DNA from: Providencia rustigianii DSM 4541
GTDB lineage: Bacteria; Pseudomonadota; Gammaproteobacteria; Enterobacterales; Enterobacteriaceae
Direction: 5' to 3'
Length of the DNA stretch: 64,000 nt
NCBI RefSeq assembly: GCF_000156395.1
Contig: NZ_GG703820.1
Span: 170,225-234,224 of the forward strand
Below are positions 54,401 through 62,696 of the stretch, piece by piece. The notes under the pieces were generated by a model. That model saw only the letters and a program-made list of their open reading frames with translations, was not told the DNA's origin and made no database searches. Position numbers and translations under genes: made by a program. How positions within the stretch are numbered: the stretch's first letter is position 1; the number at the start of each line of letters is the position of its first letter.

Positions 54401-55090
54401 TTCTCTGAATTATCATTGGAACAAATTCAGCAGGCATTGCACCAATTAGATATAGAAATTAAAGAGATAAATCAGCAGCAAGGACGGCTAATCAGTCAAT
54501 TAGATGCGGATAAACAACAGCGCCATCAGCAACGAGAGTTATTGAATAAAATTGAACAGAGCCAATTAAGTTACGATGATTGGAGTTATTTAAACAGTTT
54601 AATTGGGTCTGCTGAGGGGGATAAATTCCGCCGTTATGCTCAAGGGCTTACTCTCGATTGTTTAGTCTCATTGGCAAATCAACAACTCGATAAATTACAT
54701 GGTCGATACCTACTCCAACGTAGTCACTTAGCGAACCTTGAACTGCAAGTGATCGACAGTTGGCAAGCTGATAGTGTACGCGATATAAAGACGTTATCTG
54801 GGGGAGAGAGCTTCTTGGTAAGTTTAGCCCTAGCCCTTGCGCTGTCTGATATGGTTAGTAATCGAACCCAACTAGAATCCCTCTTCTTAGATGAAGGTTT
54901 TGGCACTTTAGATGCTGAGACTTTAGACATTGCCCTTGATGCTTTAGAAAGCCTTAATGCATCGGGAAAAACGATTGGTGTCATCAGCCATGTGGAAGCC
55001 ATGAAAGAGCGTATACCCGTTCAAATTCTCGTAAAAAAAACCAATGGTCTTGGTGTTAGTGAGCTTCCTAGTCAATATCGTATTAATTGA
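51407..55090 (+). CDS. sbcC: SbcCD nuclease ATPase subunit SbcC (Rad50-like)
   Basis: A 1227-residue SMC-like ATPase with split nucleotide-binding halves joined by a long antiparallel coiled coil. The Walker A GATGAGKTS begins at residue 37; the zinc hook CPLCGS has Cys601 and Cys604 at the middle of the coil; the signature LSGGESFLVS starts at residue 1130 and the Walker B LFLDEGFGTLD follows about 30 residues later. It is roughly 180 residues longer than E. coli SbcC (1048), and the coil is extremely rich in glutamine. With SbcD it removes palindromes and cruciforms from DNA. Confidence 0.97.
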   Translation: MKILSLRLKNINSLKGEWKIDFTEEPFASHGLFAITGATGAGKTSLLDAICLALYHQTPRLGQISIGQNELMTRHTGDCLAEVEFEVKGIAYRAFWSQRRAGNKADGKLQPPKAELATVVDGKILAEKISEVREKIAQITGLDFGRFTKSILLSQGDFAAFLNASEKERADLLEEITGTEIYSQISVYIYNQHKQAKTDLDLLRAQASSINLLTESEHQDIVEKQQQLADQERVISQNKNHHQQALTWYQQHQQLSLNLQRLQSELQQAQQQYQAAEPSLQKLAASTPAESLRPLWQEVQNLQHSLEEQTQKQQQLAHALETEQKRHEPLLIQLTQAQLNHTQHIEWVKKMTSVIDNEVRPLDNQLTQLSLQKNELTEHLHKLQSDYQQKQLLVDNTTNQIAQFSRELSSTNNFLLEHQQDAQISSHLGSWQQQGKFIYELEELLQKNIKKQGIITKEQSVIQLDQQQKSSVFLKTQQALEQQTHLFAQLEKHFQENQAKLDIAATNLAISQLQTRLQHARLLPMLITQHADKKQQLQKLQHQQNQLIETITQLEKQSTTVQERVIQLQPQLQILEQKLQLEQKIVSLEQERQQLLAGTPCPLCGSLEHPAVHEYQGITVNQTQQQLKALANQIESEKKHVIELQASLQAEKQRQQENLQQSSQLTEQLSALDLQWQQICEQALTPELAKELLAVEQLQTELQNQLTSQQAMLNEFAQLERQYQDAKNQLHEQQTQAKQQQAELALLDERLKHQRQQLTENQVEHQTLQQRYEQQVQQLEASLAPFKLARPTQEQFEPWFMDIEERAKRYESQKMIAQQLTQKIDVNTAALTVETVHKSQLEQKITLDLQQLQQLSQQLEQQQARRRTLLEGQTVNAFVTQMQEKQTQLSLAIEGLTQQISHVEKSMAALQGSLKELNELVKQLTHRYEQVQNQFSESLASSPFDTQEQFLRALLPAEEKMQLEQLKQQVSQQLLQSETRYKECQLAITNHEQQQLSDFSELSLEQIQQALHQLDIEIKEINQQQGRLISQLDADKQQRHQQRELLNKIEQSQLSYDDWSYLNSLIGSAEGDKFRRYAQGLTLDCLVSLANQQLDKLHGRYLLQRSHLANLELQVIDSWQADSVRDIKTLSGGESFLVSLALALALSDMVSNRTQLESLFLDEGFGTLDAETLDIALDALESLNASGKTIGVISHVEAMKERIPVQILVKKTNGLGVSELPSQYRIN

Positions 55091-55280
55091 CAAAAAATAG
55101 CATATCATTATGAATTAATTGATTTTTTAGTGCTTATTGCAAAAATTTGAATATATAGGTTAAATTTTTTTTCTATGATTTCGAATTGATAGCGCTATAG
55201 TTGTTAACAACAAAACAAGTTACGGCTTCTGAAGTTATTCAATAAATTGCCGTGCTCTACACAAAAGCAAGGGGACAAAA

Positions 55281-55880
55281 ATGTCTAATGCATTTATCGA
55301 AATGATTAAAAATCGTCGCACTATTTACAACTTAGGCGATAAATTACCAATTTCAGAAGAGAAAGTCGCTGAACTGATTAAAGAAGCCGTCAAACATTCT
55401 CCATCCGCATTTAACTCACAAACTTCACGTATTGTCGTGTTATTTGGCGCAGAACATAAAAAACTGTGGGATATCACCAAAGAAGCTTTACGCGCTATCG
55501 TACCAGAAGCGGCTTTTGCTGGAACTGAGCAAAAAATTAATAGTTTTATCGCCGGTGCAGGTACCGTTTTATTCTTTGAAGATGAAAATGTTGTAACTGG
55601 CTTACAAGAACAATTCCCACTGTATGCAGATAATTTCCCTATCTGGTCAGAACAAGCGAGCGGTATGGCGCAACTGGCAGTATGGACGACTTTATCCCAG
55701 GAAAATGTGGGAGCATCACTGCAGCACTATAACCCATTAATTGATAATCAAGTCCAAAAAGAGTGGAATATTCCAGCTAATTGGATTTTACGTGCTCAAA
55801 TGGTATTTGGTTCAATTGAACAGCCTGCTGGTGATAAAGACTTTATGGACGATGATGTTCGTTTCAAAGTTTTTAAATAA
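55281..55880 (+). CDS. Nitroreductase family oxidoreductase, Frm2/Hbn1-like
   Basis: A 199-residue FMN-type nitroreductase fold protein. The N-terminal RRTIYNLGDKLPIS and the SPSAFNSQTSRIVVLFG block are typical of the branch that includes yeast Frm2 and Hbn1; QASGMAQLAVWTTLSQENVGASLQHYNPLI closes the flavin site. These proteins reduce nitro compounds or quinones in vitro; the natural substrate is not known. It is a lone gene between sbcC and a small secreted protein, with its own terminator. Confidence 0.85.
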   Translation: MSNAFIEMIKNRRTIYNLGDKLPISEEKVAELIKEAVKHSPSAFNSQTSRIVVLFGAEHKKLWDITKEALRAIVPEAAFAGTEQKINSFIAGAGTVLFFEDENVVTGLQEQFPLYADNFPIWSEQASGMAQLAVWTTLSQENVGASLQHYNPLIDNQVQKEWNIPANWILRAQMVFGSIEQPAGDKDFMDDDVRFKVFK

Positions 55881-56326
55881 ATTATCCTGAAAGATTTTTA
55901 CTTAAAGGTTTCTGCATTCGCAGAAACCTTTTTTATTTTCCGTCATTTCCCTGTCATATAATCCTATTCACCAAACCATATTATCATTAATTTATTAACA
56001 ATATAAAATTCCAACCTATTAGGAATATATCTACATTTAAATCTGCCATAGAATATATTAATAAAAATTAACCAACCCTATTCAAAAATAATATTTATAT
56101 TTTATATTTTGGTCATTTATTTATAACAATTAAATTTGTTAATCAATAGCATGAAATAAAAACCAAACTTTAATTTGATTGATATCAATATGTTATATTC
56201 TAAAAATACTAGTATTTACGTATAGATTAAAATTTTCTTTTTGCATCATCGATATTTGAACTACACTAAAAATGAGAGCACAAAATACCATTGGATGGTG
56301 GGTCAGTGTTATAAAGGGGGTGGACT
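55881..56326. other. AT-rich region between the nitroreductase and small secreted protein genes
   Basis: A 446-base gap that contains the nitroreductase terminator (55904-55931) and then about 390 bases of very AT-rich sequence, much richer than the flanking genes. It presumably holds the promoter of the downstream 99-residue gene and could be a target of H-NS-type silencing; no repeat or coding frame is evident. Confidence 0.5.
55904..55931 (+). terminator. Terminator of the nitroreductase gene
   Basis: Perfect 12-bp stem AAAGGTTTCTGC with its complement, ATTC loop, followed by TTTATTTT, 24 bases past the stop codon. Confidence 0.92.
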
Positions 56327-56626
56327 ATGAAACGTTTATCTTTATTAACAACTGTTGTTGCAATATTCATTTCCAGCTGTTCTTTCGCCAATAATACAAG
56401 CCAGTCGTCAGGAGGAGCAGTTTCATTTAGTGGTTATGTTTATGAACCGCAATGCCAAGTTAATGTCTCAGAGAAAACGAATGTTAATGTTGAGTGTTAT
56501 CGTAACGGCAAAACAGTTTCCGCTTCGGGTTCATTAAAAAATGGGCAACAAGTTGAATCTGAGTATGTCAAAGTCGAATATGACAAATCCAGTAAATTAC
56601 CAATGTTGAACGTGCGTTATGAATAA
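56327..56626 (+). CDS. Small secreted protein with fimbrial-subunit-like N-terminus, function unknown
   Basis: A 99-residue protein with a signal peptide (MKRLSLLTTVVAIFISSCSFA; cleavage likely after SFA, though ISSC at 15-18 could also act as a weak lipobox). The mature start GGAVSFSGYVYEPQCQVNV resembles the beginning of type 1 pilin subunits, in which a Cys pair forms a disulfide; here Cys43 and Cys57 could pair. The rest is short, hydrophilic and lacks the rest of a pilin fold and its C-terminal donor strand. A GGGGGTGG sequence lies just before the ATG. No usher or chaperone gene is nearby. I do not recognise a specific family. Confidence 0.75.
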   Translation: MKRLSLLTTVVAIFISSCSFANNTSQSSGGAVSFSGYVYEPQCQVNVSEKTNVNVECYRNGKTVSASGSLKNGQQVESEYVKVEYDKSSKLPMLNVRYE

Positions 56627-56654
56627 TTTAACTACCGAGAAAATAAGTCTGTAT

Positions 56655-56697
56655 GCTCGAGGAGTCGATATTATTCCATTGCTTTAGCTCCTCGAGC
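56655..56697 (+). terminator. Terminator of the small secreted protein gene
   Basis: A 10-bp stem GCTCGAGGAG/CTCCTCGAGC with a 23-base loop, 29 bases past the stop codon; the following T-run is short (TCTATTT). Confidence 0.6.
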
Positions 56698-56815
56698 TCT
56701 ATTTAACATCTAAAGTCTATTTTATTGGCACATTAAATGGTCAATAAACATCCATTACTCCCTTAAATTATTTTTTTCATATAAATGTCATCCGCAAAAC
56801 ATTCATATGAAAAAA

Positions 56816-56838
56816 AAGCCTGACATTCAGACAGGCTT
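56816..56838 (-). terminator. Terminator of cpdB
   Basis: A 7-bp stem AAGCCTG/CAGGCTT followed on the minus strand by seven T residues, 25 bases past the cpdB stop. Confidence 0.8.
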
Positions 56839-56862
56839 AGAGACTTACTTTTACTGCTTAAA

Positions 56863-58812
56863 TTATTTCTCAGTTAAATCAACTTGGTAAATAGCAAAAC
56901 CAATATCATCGGTAGCGACTTGCTTCATTGGATACTGAGCATGTTGTTTAATAAATTCGGCAGCTTTCTCGCTTGGCGAAGTTTCAAAACGAACATCTAA
57001 TTTTTTATCTGTTTTAATTGGTGTAAATGACCAATTGTTATCAGCTTTAGAGACTACTTCACCTTTCTCTTTCGATACTTTCGCAATATAAGCCGCTAAG
57101 ATTGAACGGTTTTCATCTGGGGAAGCGAACGCAATATGGCTATCGCCTGTTCCGGCAAATTTACCACCGTAACCACGGTAGTTATTGGTTGCGATCAAGA
57201 ACGTTGCTTTTGGATCAATCGGCTTGCCTTGGTATGTAACCTGTTTAATACGGTTAGCATCTTTATTAACCACTTGGCAATCAGTGTCATATTTCGCTGG
57301 CTGAGTCAGGTCAATTTGATAATTTACACCACTAATTGTGTCAAAGTTATACGTTCTAAAACCATCCCAATTAATTAAGCTTTGTGGCGCTGTAGACTGA
57401 GCATCAATCTGATTGAACATTCCCGCAGAGCATTCTAACCATTCAACCACATCGGCTCCGGTTGCTTTAACAACCACTAATGTATTTGGATATAGATAGA
57501 GATCTGCCGCATTACGGAAAGTTAAATCCCCTTTTTCGACTTCCACAAATTCAGCCGGAGCATTTTTGCGTCCACCCGCTTTGAACGGTGCAGCCGCAGC
57601 TAATACTGGTAAATCTGCCAGATCAGGGTCACCTTGGATAAAGTTACGGGTATAATCCATTTGTGCATCATTGACGATCTGTACGGTAGGGTCACTTTGC
57701 ACCAATGCCAAATAGCTATACATATTTTCAGATGCTTTACCGATCAACTGCCCGACAAAATCTCGAGTTCCTTGGTGTTGCTGTTCAATAATTTTGACCA
57801 GACTTTCATCACGCTCCACCAGCGCCTTTTTATTGGCTTTATCATAGACTGGGCGAGCATGAGCTTGTGCTTCAACCACTTTCCAGTTGCCGCTGTCGTT
57901 ATTCACAACTAAATCAACAACCCCTAAGTGGTCTCCCCATTGTCCCGGCATGACAGCAGGAATACCATTCACGGTTCCTTTAGCAACATCGACACCTTTG
58001 ATATCCGCGAACTCTTTGCTTGGAAACACACCATGGGAGTGGCCAAACATGATTGCGTTGATACCCGGAACTTCACTGAGATAATAAACTGAGTTTTCTG
58101 CCATCGCTTTGTATGGCTCTTGAGAGAAACCAGAATGTGGGATCGCGACAATAATATCAGCGCCCTCTTTCTTCATTTGTGGAACAAATTTCTTCGCAGT
58201 TTCAGTGATGTCATTGACCTTCACTTTGCCTTCTAAGTTAGGTTTATCCCAAATCATGATTTGTGGTGGTACAAAACCAATGTAGCCCACTTTGATAGTC
58301 TGGGTTTTGCCATCTCGGTCTTTAACTGGGGTATCCACAATAATGTATGGATTGAAGTAATTTTTACCCGTCTTAGCATCCACGATATTGGCATTAACGT
58401 ATGGGAACTTAGCCCCTGCAATGGCTTGTTTTAAGTAATCTAATCCGAAGTTAAATTCATGATTACCAAAGTTACCGACCGTGTAACCCATGGTGTTCAT
58501 CAGGCTATGAGCGGGATGAGATTCGCCCTCTTTTAAGCCTTTATTTGCCATGTAATCCGCCAGTGGGCTACCTTGAATTAAGTCACCGTTATCAACCAAA
58601 ATCGCGTTGGTGGCTTCATTTTTAGCTGCTTTAATCAGTGTTGCCGTGCGTACAAGACCGAATTGTTCTGTTGGCTTGTCTTTATAGTAATCGAAGTCAA
58701 TCAGGTTACTGTGAACATCGGATGTTTCCATTACACGTAGGTCGACGGTTGCTGCATTGACATTGAATGCCACCAGCAATGCCAGAGATGAGAGTTGTAA
58801 AACCTTTTTCAC
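56863..58812 (-). CDS. cpdB: Periplasmic 2',3'-cyclic-nucleotide 2'-phosphodiesterase / 3'-nucleotidase
   Basis: Hydrolyses 2',3'-cyclic nucleotides and 3'-nucleotides in the periplasm so that nucleosides can be scavenged. A 649-residue precursor: signal peptide (residues 1-20, cleavage after VNA), metallophosphoesterase domain with [30 protein letters not shown] and GHSHGVFP, then a 5'-nucleotidase-type C-terminal substrate domain with [12 protein letters not shown]. coli has cpdB at a different locus. The nucleoside products could pass the OmpK/Tsx-type channel's pathway, but the two genes are not linked. Confidence 0.97.
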   Translation of the reverse strand: MKKVLQLSSLALLVAFNVNAATVDLRVMETSDVHSNLIDFDYYKDKPTEQFGLVRTATLIKAAKNEATNAILVDNGDLIQGSPLADYMANKGLKEGESHPAHSLMNTMGYTVGNFGNHEFNFGLDYLKQAIAGAKFPYVNANIVDAKTGKNYFNPYIIVDTPVKDRDGKTQTIKVGYIGFVPPQIMIWDKPNLEGKVKVNDITETAKKFVPQMKKEGADIIVAIPHSGFSQEPYKAMAENSVYYLSEVPGINAIMFGHSHGVFPSKEFADIKGVDVAKGTVNGIPAVMPGQWGDHLGVVDLVVNNDSGNWKVVEAQAHARPVYDKANKKALVERDESLVKIIEQQHQGTRDFVGQLIGKASENMYSYLALVQSDPTVQIVNDAQMDYTRNFIQGDPDLADLPVLAAAAPFKAGGRKNAPAEFVEVEKGDLTFRNAADLYLYPNTLVVVKATGADVVEWLECSAGMFNQIDAQSTAPQSLINWDGFRTYNFDTISGVNYQIDLTQPAKYDTDCQVVNKDANRIKQVTYQGKPIDPKATFLIATNNYRGYGGKFAGTGDSHIAFASPDENRSILAAYIAKVSKEKGEVVSKADNNWSFTPIKTDKKLDVRFETSPSEKAAEFIKQHAQYPMKQVATDDIGFAIYQVDLTEK

Positions 58813-59207
58813 GATAAATCCCCTTAGCTGCCTTTTGAGAGAATGCCTCTCGAAAATCCCAGATTCATTTATTGGCTGTTGGCTAAAATTCCAACTGCAA
58901 TTGAAATAAAACAGGTTACTGTGTGTTAGATATCAAGTTTTAATGATAATACATTGCAAACAGTAACCATTTTCTGTGACTAAATCACGGTTTTAGTCTT
59001 TTTATGAATCCTGAGTTTTATATGGCTCACAAAAATAGATTTATCTTCAAATATCCCCCTTCATTATTTGAGTTATCGACAAAATAATCTATTCACAAAA
59101 TAACTCACCAGAACCTATTTCATATTCCACTTGATCAACTAAGCAACTTTTAAGTTATTTTTAGAATGATTTTTTCTATTTCATCGAGCAGTTGATTGAG
59201 AAAGCTT

Positions 59208-59276
59208 GAGATTTGAGATTTGAGATTTGAGATTTGAGATTTGAGATTTGAGATTTGAGATTTGAGATTTGAGATT
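59208..59276 (+). repeat. Heptanucleotide tandem repeat (GAGATTT)
   Basis: Nine perfect copies of GAGATTT (59208-59270) followed by a partial GAGATT (59271-59276). It lies about 395 bases upstream of the cpdB start and downstream of mak, in a non-coding region. Perfect arrays of this kind are prone to slippage. Confidence 0.97.
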
Positions 59277-59300
59277 ATTTTTTACCTACTGCCTATTTAC

Positions 59301-59427
59301 AAGCTCTAAATAATTCGCGCTGTAGCAAGGCGGCAAGTGAAACTAATCCCTAGGAGCATACACAAGTATGTGACTAGGGTTAGTGAACGTAGCCAACACA
59401 GCTACGGCGTGAAGTATGACGAGCATT
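59301..59427 (+). repeat. ERIC-type palindromic repeat, copy 2
   Basis: A full-length 127-bp unit with AAGGCGGCAAGTGA, CCCTAGGAGCATACACAAGT, ATGTGACTAGGG and GTAGCCAACACAGCTAC. The core parallels the classical ERIC sequence CCCCAGGAGCTTACATAAGT / AAGTGACTGGGG with few changes. It is followed immediately by copy 3. Confidence 0.88.
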
Positions 59428-59530
59428 ATTAGGCGGTAAATGACGCTAGACCCTAGGAGCATACACAAGTATGTGACTAGGGTTAGTGAACGTAGCCAAC
59501 ACAGCTACGGCGTGAAGTATGACGAGCATT
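59428..59530 (+). repeat. ERIC-type palindromic repeat, copy 3 (left-truncated)
   Basis: A 103-bp unit lacking about the first 24 bases. From 59451 to 59531 it is identical over 81 bases to copy 2 (59348-59428), while its left part (GGTAAATGACGCTAGACCC) is closer to copy 4. It ends 2 bases before the mak stop codon. Confidence 0.88.
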
Positions 59531-59532
59531 AA

Positions 59533-60429
59533 TTAGAGCCAGGCAGCCCCCCTCACCCCACTCGAATCCCCATGCTCCGCCTTACAGATTGGCGTATCAA
59601 ACTCTCTTCCAAACACCCATCTGCTAATTTTTTCTGGTAGATTTTGATACAGTTCATCCACGTTACTCATGCCTCCACCTAGTACAATCACATCTGGGTC
59701 TAGCATGTTCACGGCTTGAGCTAGCGCTTTGGCTAGGCGGTCTTGATAATGTTCAAATGCTTTTATGGCATGCTTGTTGCCTTCTTGGGCTAACTGAATG
59801 ATTTCTTCACCTGTTTTTGATTCGCCCGCGAGTTTTTTATAATCCGCCATAAACCCTGTGCCTGAGACAAATTGTTCAGTACAGCCTGTTAACCCGCAAT
59901 AACACGTTTCGCCAGCGAGAAATAACCGGTCTTGGTCATCTTGCCAAGGTAAGGGATTATGCCCCCATTCGCCAGCAACCCCATTGCCACCAGAATGCAC
60001 TTGCCCATTAATCGCAATTCCCGCACCGCATCCCGTGCCAATGATCACCGCAAAAACTACTTTAGCGCCAGCCCCTGCGCCATCCACCGCTTCAGACACC
60101 GCAAGGCAATTTGCATCATTCGCCATTTTAACTGGGCGCCCTAAACGCTGGCTTAAGTCGATATCAAAGGGTTGGCCATTTAACCAAGTAGAGTTAGCAT
60201 TTTTAACTTTCCCCGTGACTGGCGATAAGGTTCCCGGAATACCCACCCCAACGCTTCCTGTTTGCCCTGTCGCAGCCTCTGCTGCGCCCACTAAGCCTTG
60301 AATCGCCTCCAGCGTCGCTTCGTAATCACCACGAGGCGTTGCAATACGCTGACGAAATAAGATCTGCCCATCGTCATCCAACGCAATGACTTCAATTTTT
60401 GTACCGCCTAAGTCAATACCAATTCTCAT
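59533..60429 (-). CDS. mak: Manno(fructo)kinase Mak (ROK family)
   Basis: A 298-residue ROK-family sugar kinase that phosphorylates fructose and mannose in E. coli. The ATP motif DLGGTKIEV is at the N-terminus, the catalytic Asp is in [13 protein letters not shown], and the ROK zinc motif is EWGHNPLPW plus [12 protein letters not shown]. Sequence and position next to rdgC identify it as Mak rather than NagK. It is divergent from rdgC. The 3' end abuts a tandem pair of ERIC repeats. Confidence 0.94.
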   Translation of the reverse strand: MRIGIDLGGTKIEVIALDDDGQILFRQRIATPRGDYEATLEAIQGLVGAAEAATGQTGSVGVGIPGTLSPVTGKVKNANSTWLNGQPFDIDLSQRLGRPVKMANDANCLAVSEAVDGAGAGAKVVFAVIIGTGCGAGIAINGQVHSGGNGVAGEWGHNPLPWQDDQDRLFLAGETCYCGLTGCTEQFVSGTGFMADYKKLAGESKTGEEIIQLAQEGNKHAIKAFEHYQDRLAKALAQAVNMLDPDVIVLGGGMSNVDELYQNLPEKISRWVFGREFDTPICKAEHGDSSGVRGAAWL

Positions 60430-60605
60430 AATGGCACTCGCTTATTACCTATTTTAAATTTAATTACCTCACTACATTATTAGGCTCCCTTGGTAGAAAG
60501 TAAAACACCATGAAGTTACAGGCATTTTTTTTCGCTTAATAACCGACAATTCGCTATCATAGCCCCCTTGCAAAACATGTTTTCAATGACAAAGGTAGGT
60601 TTTTC

Positions 60606-61511
60606 ATGTGGTTCAAGAATATATTGGTCTATCGCCTGAATCGGGACTTGGCACTCTCCGCGGATGATCTGGAAAGACAACTTGCGCCGCTGGCTTATAC
60701 CCCATGTGGAAGCCAGGACATGATGAAAACAGGCTGGGTTCCACCTATGCGTGGAGGCGATGCACTCACCCATGCAGCCAATAATCAGATTCTTATTTGT
60801 GCAAAAAAAGAAGATAAAATGCTGCCATCGCCAGTGATTAAGCAAGCATTACAAGATAAAATTGAAAAACTGGAAGCCGACCAAGCTCGCAAACTGAAAA
60901 AGACTGAAAAAGATTCGTTAAAGGATGAAGTGGTTCATGACCTTCTTCCGCGCGCTTTTAGTAAGTTCAGTAAAACCTACATTTGGATTGATACGGTTAA
61001 CCAATTAATTATTGTCGAAGCTGCGAGTGCCAAACGAGCTGAAGATAATTTGGCCTTACTGCGTAAAAGTTTAGGCTCCCTGCCCGTCGTCCCATTGACC
61101 TTTAAAGATCCTATTGAGTTAACTTTAACTGAATGGGTTCGCTCCGGATCATTACCGCAAGGTTTTGCAGTAATGGATGAAGCTGAATTAAAAGCCATTC
61201 TAGAAGAAGGTGGGATCATTCGCTGTAAGAAACAAGATTTGATCTCAGATGAAATTGCGACACATATCGAAGCCGGTAAATTAGTCACCAAGCTCGCATT
61301 AGATTGGGAAGAACGGATCCAATTTATGTTATCCGATGATGGCTCGCTAAAAAAATTGAAATTCAGCGATACATTAAAAGATAAAAATGAAGATATCCCT
61401 AAAGAAGATTTTGCCCAAAAATTTGATGCCGACTATATCTTAATGACGGGTGAACTGAGTGCTTTAATCGCCCGTTTGATTGATGTATTGGGTGGCGAAG
61501 CCGAACAGTAA
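60606..61511 (+). CDS. rdgC: Recombination-associated protein RdgC
   Basis: A 301-residue nucleoid-associated protein that forms a dimeric ring around DNA and restrains RecA loading. The N-terminus [47 protein letters not shown] is typical, as is the C-terminal [24 protein letters not shown]. Length is as in E. coli (303). It is divergent from mak, the normal arrangement. Confidence 0.97.
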   Translation: MWFKNILVYRLNRDLALSADDLERQLAPLAYTPCGSQDMMKTGWVPPMRGGDALTHAANNQILICAKKEDKMLPSPVIKQALQDKIEKLEADQARKLKKTEKDSLKDEVVHDLLPRAFSKFSKTYIWIDTVNQLIIVEAASAKRAEDNLALLRKSLGSLPVVPLTFKDPIELTLTEWVRSGSLPQGFAVMDEAELKAILEEGGIIRCKKQDLISDEIATHIEAGKLVTKLALDWEERIQFMLSDDGSLKKLKFSDTLKDKNEDIPKEDFAQKFDADYILMTGELSALIARLIDVLGGEAEQ

Positions 61512-61524
61512 TTTTTAATCCCCC

Positions 61525-61670
61525 CTATCTCTCGATGGCAGCGTGCATTTTTGCAAGTTGCCACTTCTTTTTAGACCCTGCTTGCATAGCCGTAATGAAG
61601 TCATTGACTGGCAATCGAATCTCTGGTTGATTAAATTACATTCACGTAACAAATCAGCAGCAATTTTCAT
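61525..61670 (-). pseudogene. Possible frameshifted small gene
   Basis: On the minus strand an ATG at 61670 opens MKIAADLLRECN; one frame over, from 61635 to 61525, the sequence reads NQPEIRLPVNDFITAMQAG and then SKKKWQLAKMHAAIER before a TAG stop. The second part has a natural protein-like composition but is preceded directly by a stop codon in its own frame. A single-base loss near AATTTAATC would join the two into a protein of about 48 residues. There is no good ribosome binding site. It could be a decayed gene, a sequencing error or chance; I do not recognise the protein. Confidence 0.35.
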
Positions 61671-61742
61671 TTATTCAATAAAAAAATAATAGCGCACTCC
61701 CTTTATGGAGTTATTGGTCAATATTCGAGCGAAGGAATTGTT

Positions 61743-62252
61743 ATGAAAGAGTTCATCGAGCCGGAAGTGGATGAAAGTTCTCTAGTCTCCTTGCAAAAGG
61801 TTACCGCAGAAAATTTTTCCGAAATTTGTTTACTTAGCCATACACTGAGCGAAGCCCAGCGTAGCATGGTGGCAGATAATGCCTACTCCATGGTTGAAGC
61901 CCAGTTCTCAGATTGCGCTTGGTATCGAGGCATTTATGCAGATGATGTCCCTGTTGGATTCATTATGCTGCATTCTGGTTTAGATGATGATGAACTTGAA
62001 TACAATGGGATCATGCTATGGCGCTTTATGATCGCTGAGCCTTATCAAAAATTAGGTTTTGGGCGTGAAGCCTTAATTCAAGTTATCCGCTATTTAAAAA
62101 AGAAAGGTTACCCGCGCCTATATAATAGTTGTGGAGAAGGCGAAGAAAGCCCGTTTGAATTTTATCAGAAGTTGGGATTTATCCCTACGGGTGGCTACAT
62201 CGATGATGAGTGTGAGCTGGTGCTGGATATTGAGAACTGGCAGGATGAGTAA
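61743..62252 (+). CDS. GNAT-family N-acetyltransferase
   Basis: A 169-residue acetyltransferase. The acetyl-CoA-binding motif A is recognisable as FMIAEPYQKLGFGREALIQV (about residues 94-113), followed by YLKKKGYPRLYNSCGEGEESPFEFYQKLGFIPTG, the typical C-terminal GNAT strand and helix. The N-terminus is acidic. Resemblance is to the diamine/spermidine acetyltransferase-like group, but the substrate cannot be assigned. A single gene, with an AAGGAA ribosome binding site and an ERIC repeat downstream; not part of the E. coli map here. Confidence 0.85.
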   Translation: MKEFIEPEVDESSLVSLQKVTAENFSEICLLSHTLSEAQRSMVADNAYSMVEAQFSDCAWYRGIYADDVPVGFIMLHSGLDDDELEYNGIMLWRFMIAEPYQKLGFGREALIQVIRYLKKKGYPRLYNSCGEGEESPFEFYQKLGFIPTGGYIDDECELVLDIENWQDE

Positions 62253-62326
62253 CCGAACTATCACCTATAACAATCAGTTGTAATTTCACGACTGATAGGT
62301 AGCTTTAATATTTTAGGGTATCACTG

Positions 62327-62455
62327 AAATACGCTAAATAGTTTGTGCTGTCGCAAGGCGGCAAATGAGTTAGACCCTAGGAGCATACACAAGTATGTGA
62401 CTAGGGCTAACGCATGAAGCCAACACCGCGACAGTGCAAAATATGACGCGTATTT
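62327..62455 (+). repeat. ERIC-type palindromic repeat, copy 4
   Basis: A 129-bp unit with perfect terminal inverted repeats AAATACGC/GCGTATTT and the same internal order (AAGGCGGCAAATGA, CCCTAGGAGCATACACAAGT, ATGTGACTAGGG, GAAGCCAACACCGC). It starts about 75 bases after the GNAT gene and ends 1 base before the yedF stop codon. Confidence 0.88.
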
Positions 62456-62456
62456 G

Positions 62457-62696
62457 TTATTTTTGAATTAAATAACGAATTGTCGGACCATCCTGTTGAA
62501 TATCCAACACTTTATAACCATAGTTTTTAGCATCCAACGGAATATTATTAATCGATTGAGGACAATCGCTGACCACCTCTAATATTTCTCCCGGCTTTAA
62601 CGAAGGCATCGCTTCTAACGTCGCCACAGCAGGGTACGGGCAAGGTTCACCCACCATATCCAATCGATAATCAGGTACTATCTCTTTTTGGCTCAT
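62457..62696 (-). CDS. yedF: TusA-family sulfurtransferase YedF
   Basis: A 79-residue SirA/TusA-fold protein. The conserved CPYP motif (GEPCPYPAVATLEAM) holds the reactive Cys. YedF is linked by gene neighbourhood to selenium metabolism and its partner YedE; its own reaction is not established. Its ATG overlaps the yedE stop codon as ATGA, so the two are translationally coupled. An ERIC repeat abuts its stop codon. Confidence 0.92.
   Translation of the reverse strand: MSQKEIVPDYRLDMVGEPCPYPAVATLEAMPSLKPGEILEVVSDCPQSINNIPLDAKNYGYKVLDIQQDGPTIRYLIQK

Larger units (their letters stand above)
58813..59532. other. Long intergenic region between cpdB and mak
   Basis: The 720-base gap contains the cpdB upstream region (58813 to about 59200), a heptanucleotide array (59208-59276), and a full plus a truncated ERIC-type repeat in tandem (59301-59530) ending 2 bases before the mak stop. 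No reading frame looks coding. Confidence 0.7.

Noticed and set aside
55281..58812. Nitroreductase, small secreted protein and cpdB as one functional island
   Set aside because: Each has its own terminator, strands differ, and the products share no pathway; I see no evidence for a linked system.
58970..58990. TGTGA-N5-TCACG upstream of cpdB as a CRP site
   Set aside because: The spacer is 5 bases instead of 6, so it does not fit the CRP dyad.
59208..59530. CRISPR array
   Set aside because: The heptamers have no spacers and the ERIC pair is directly tandem; there are no cas genes in the window.
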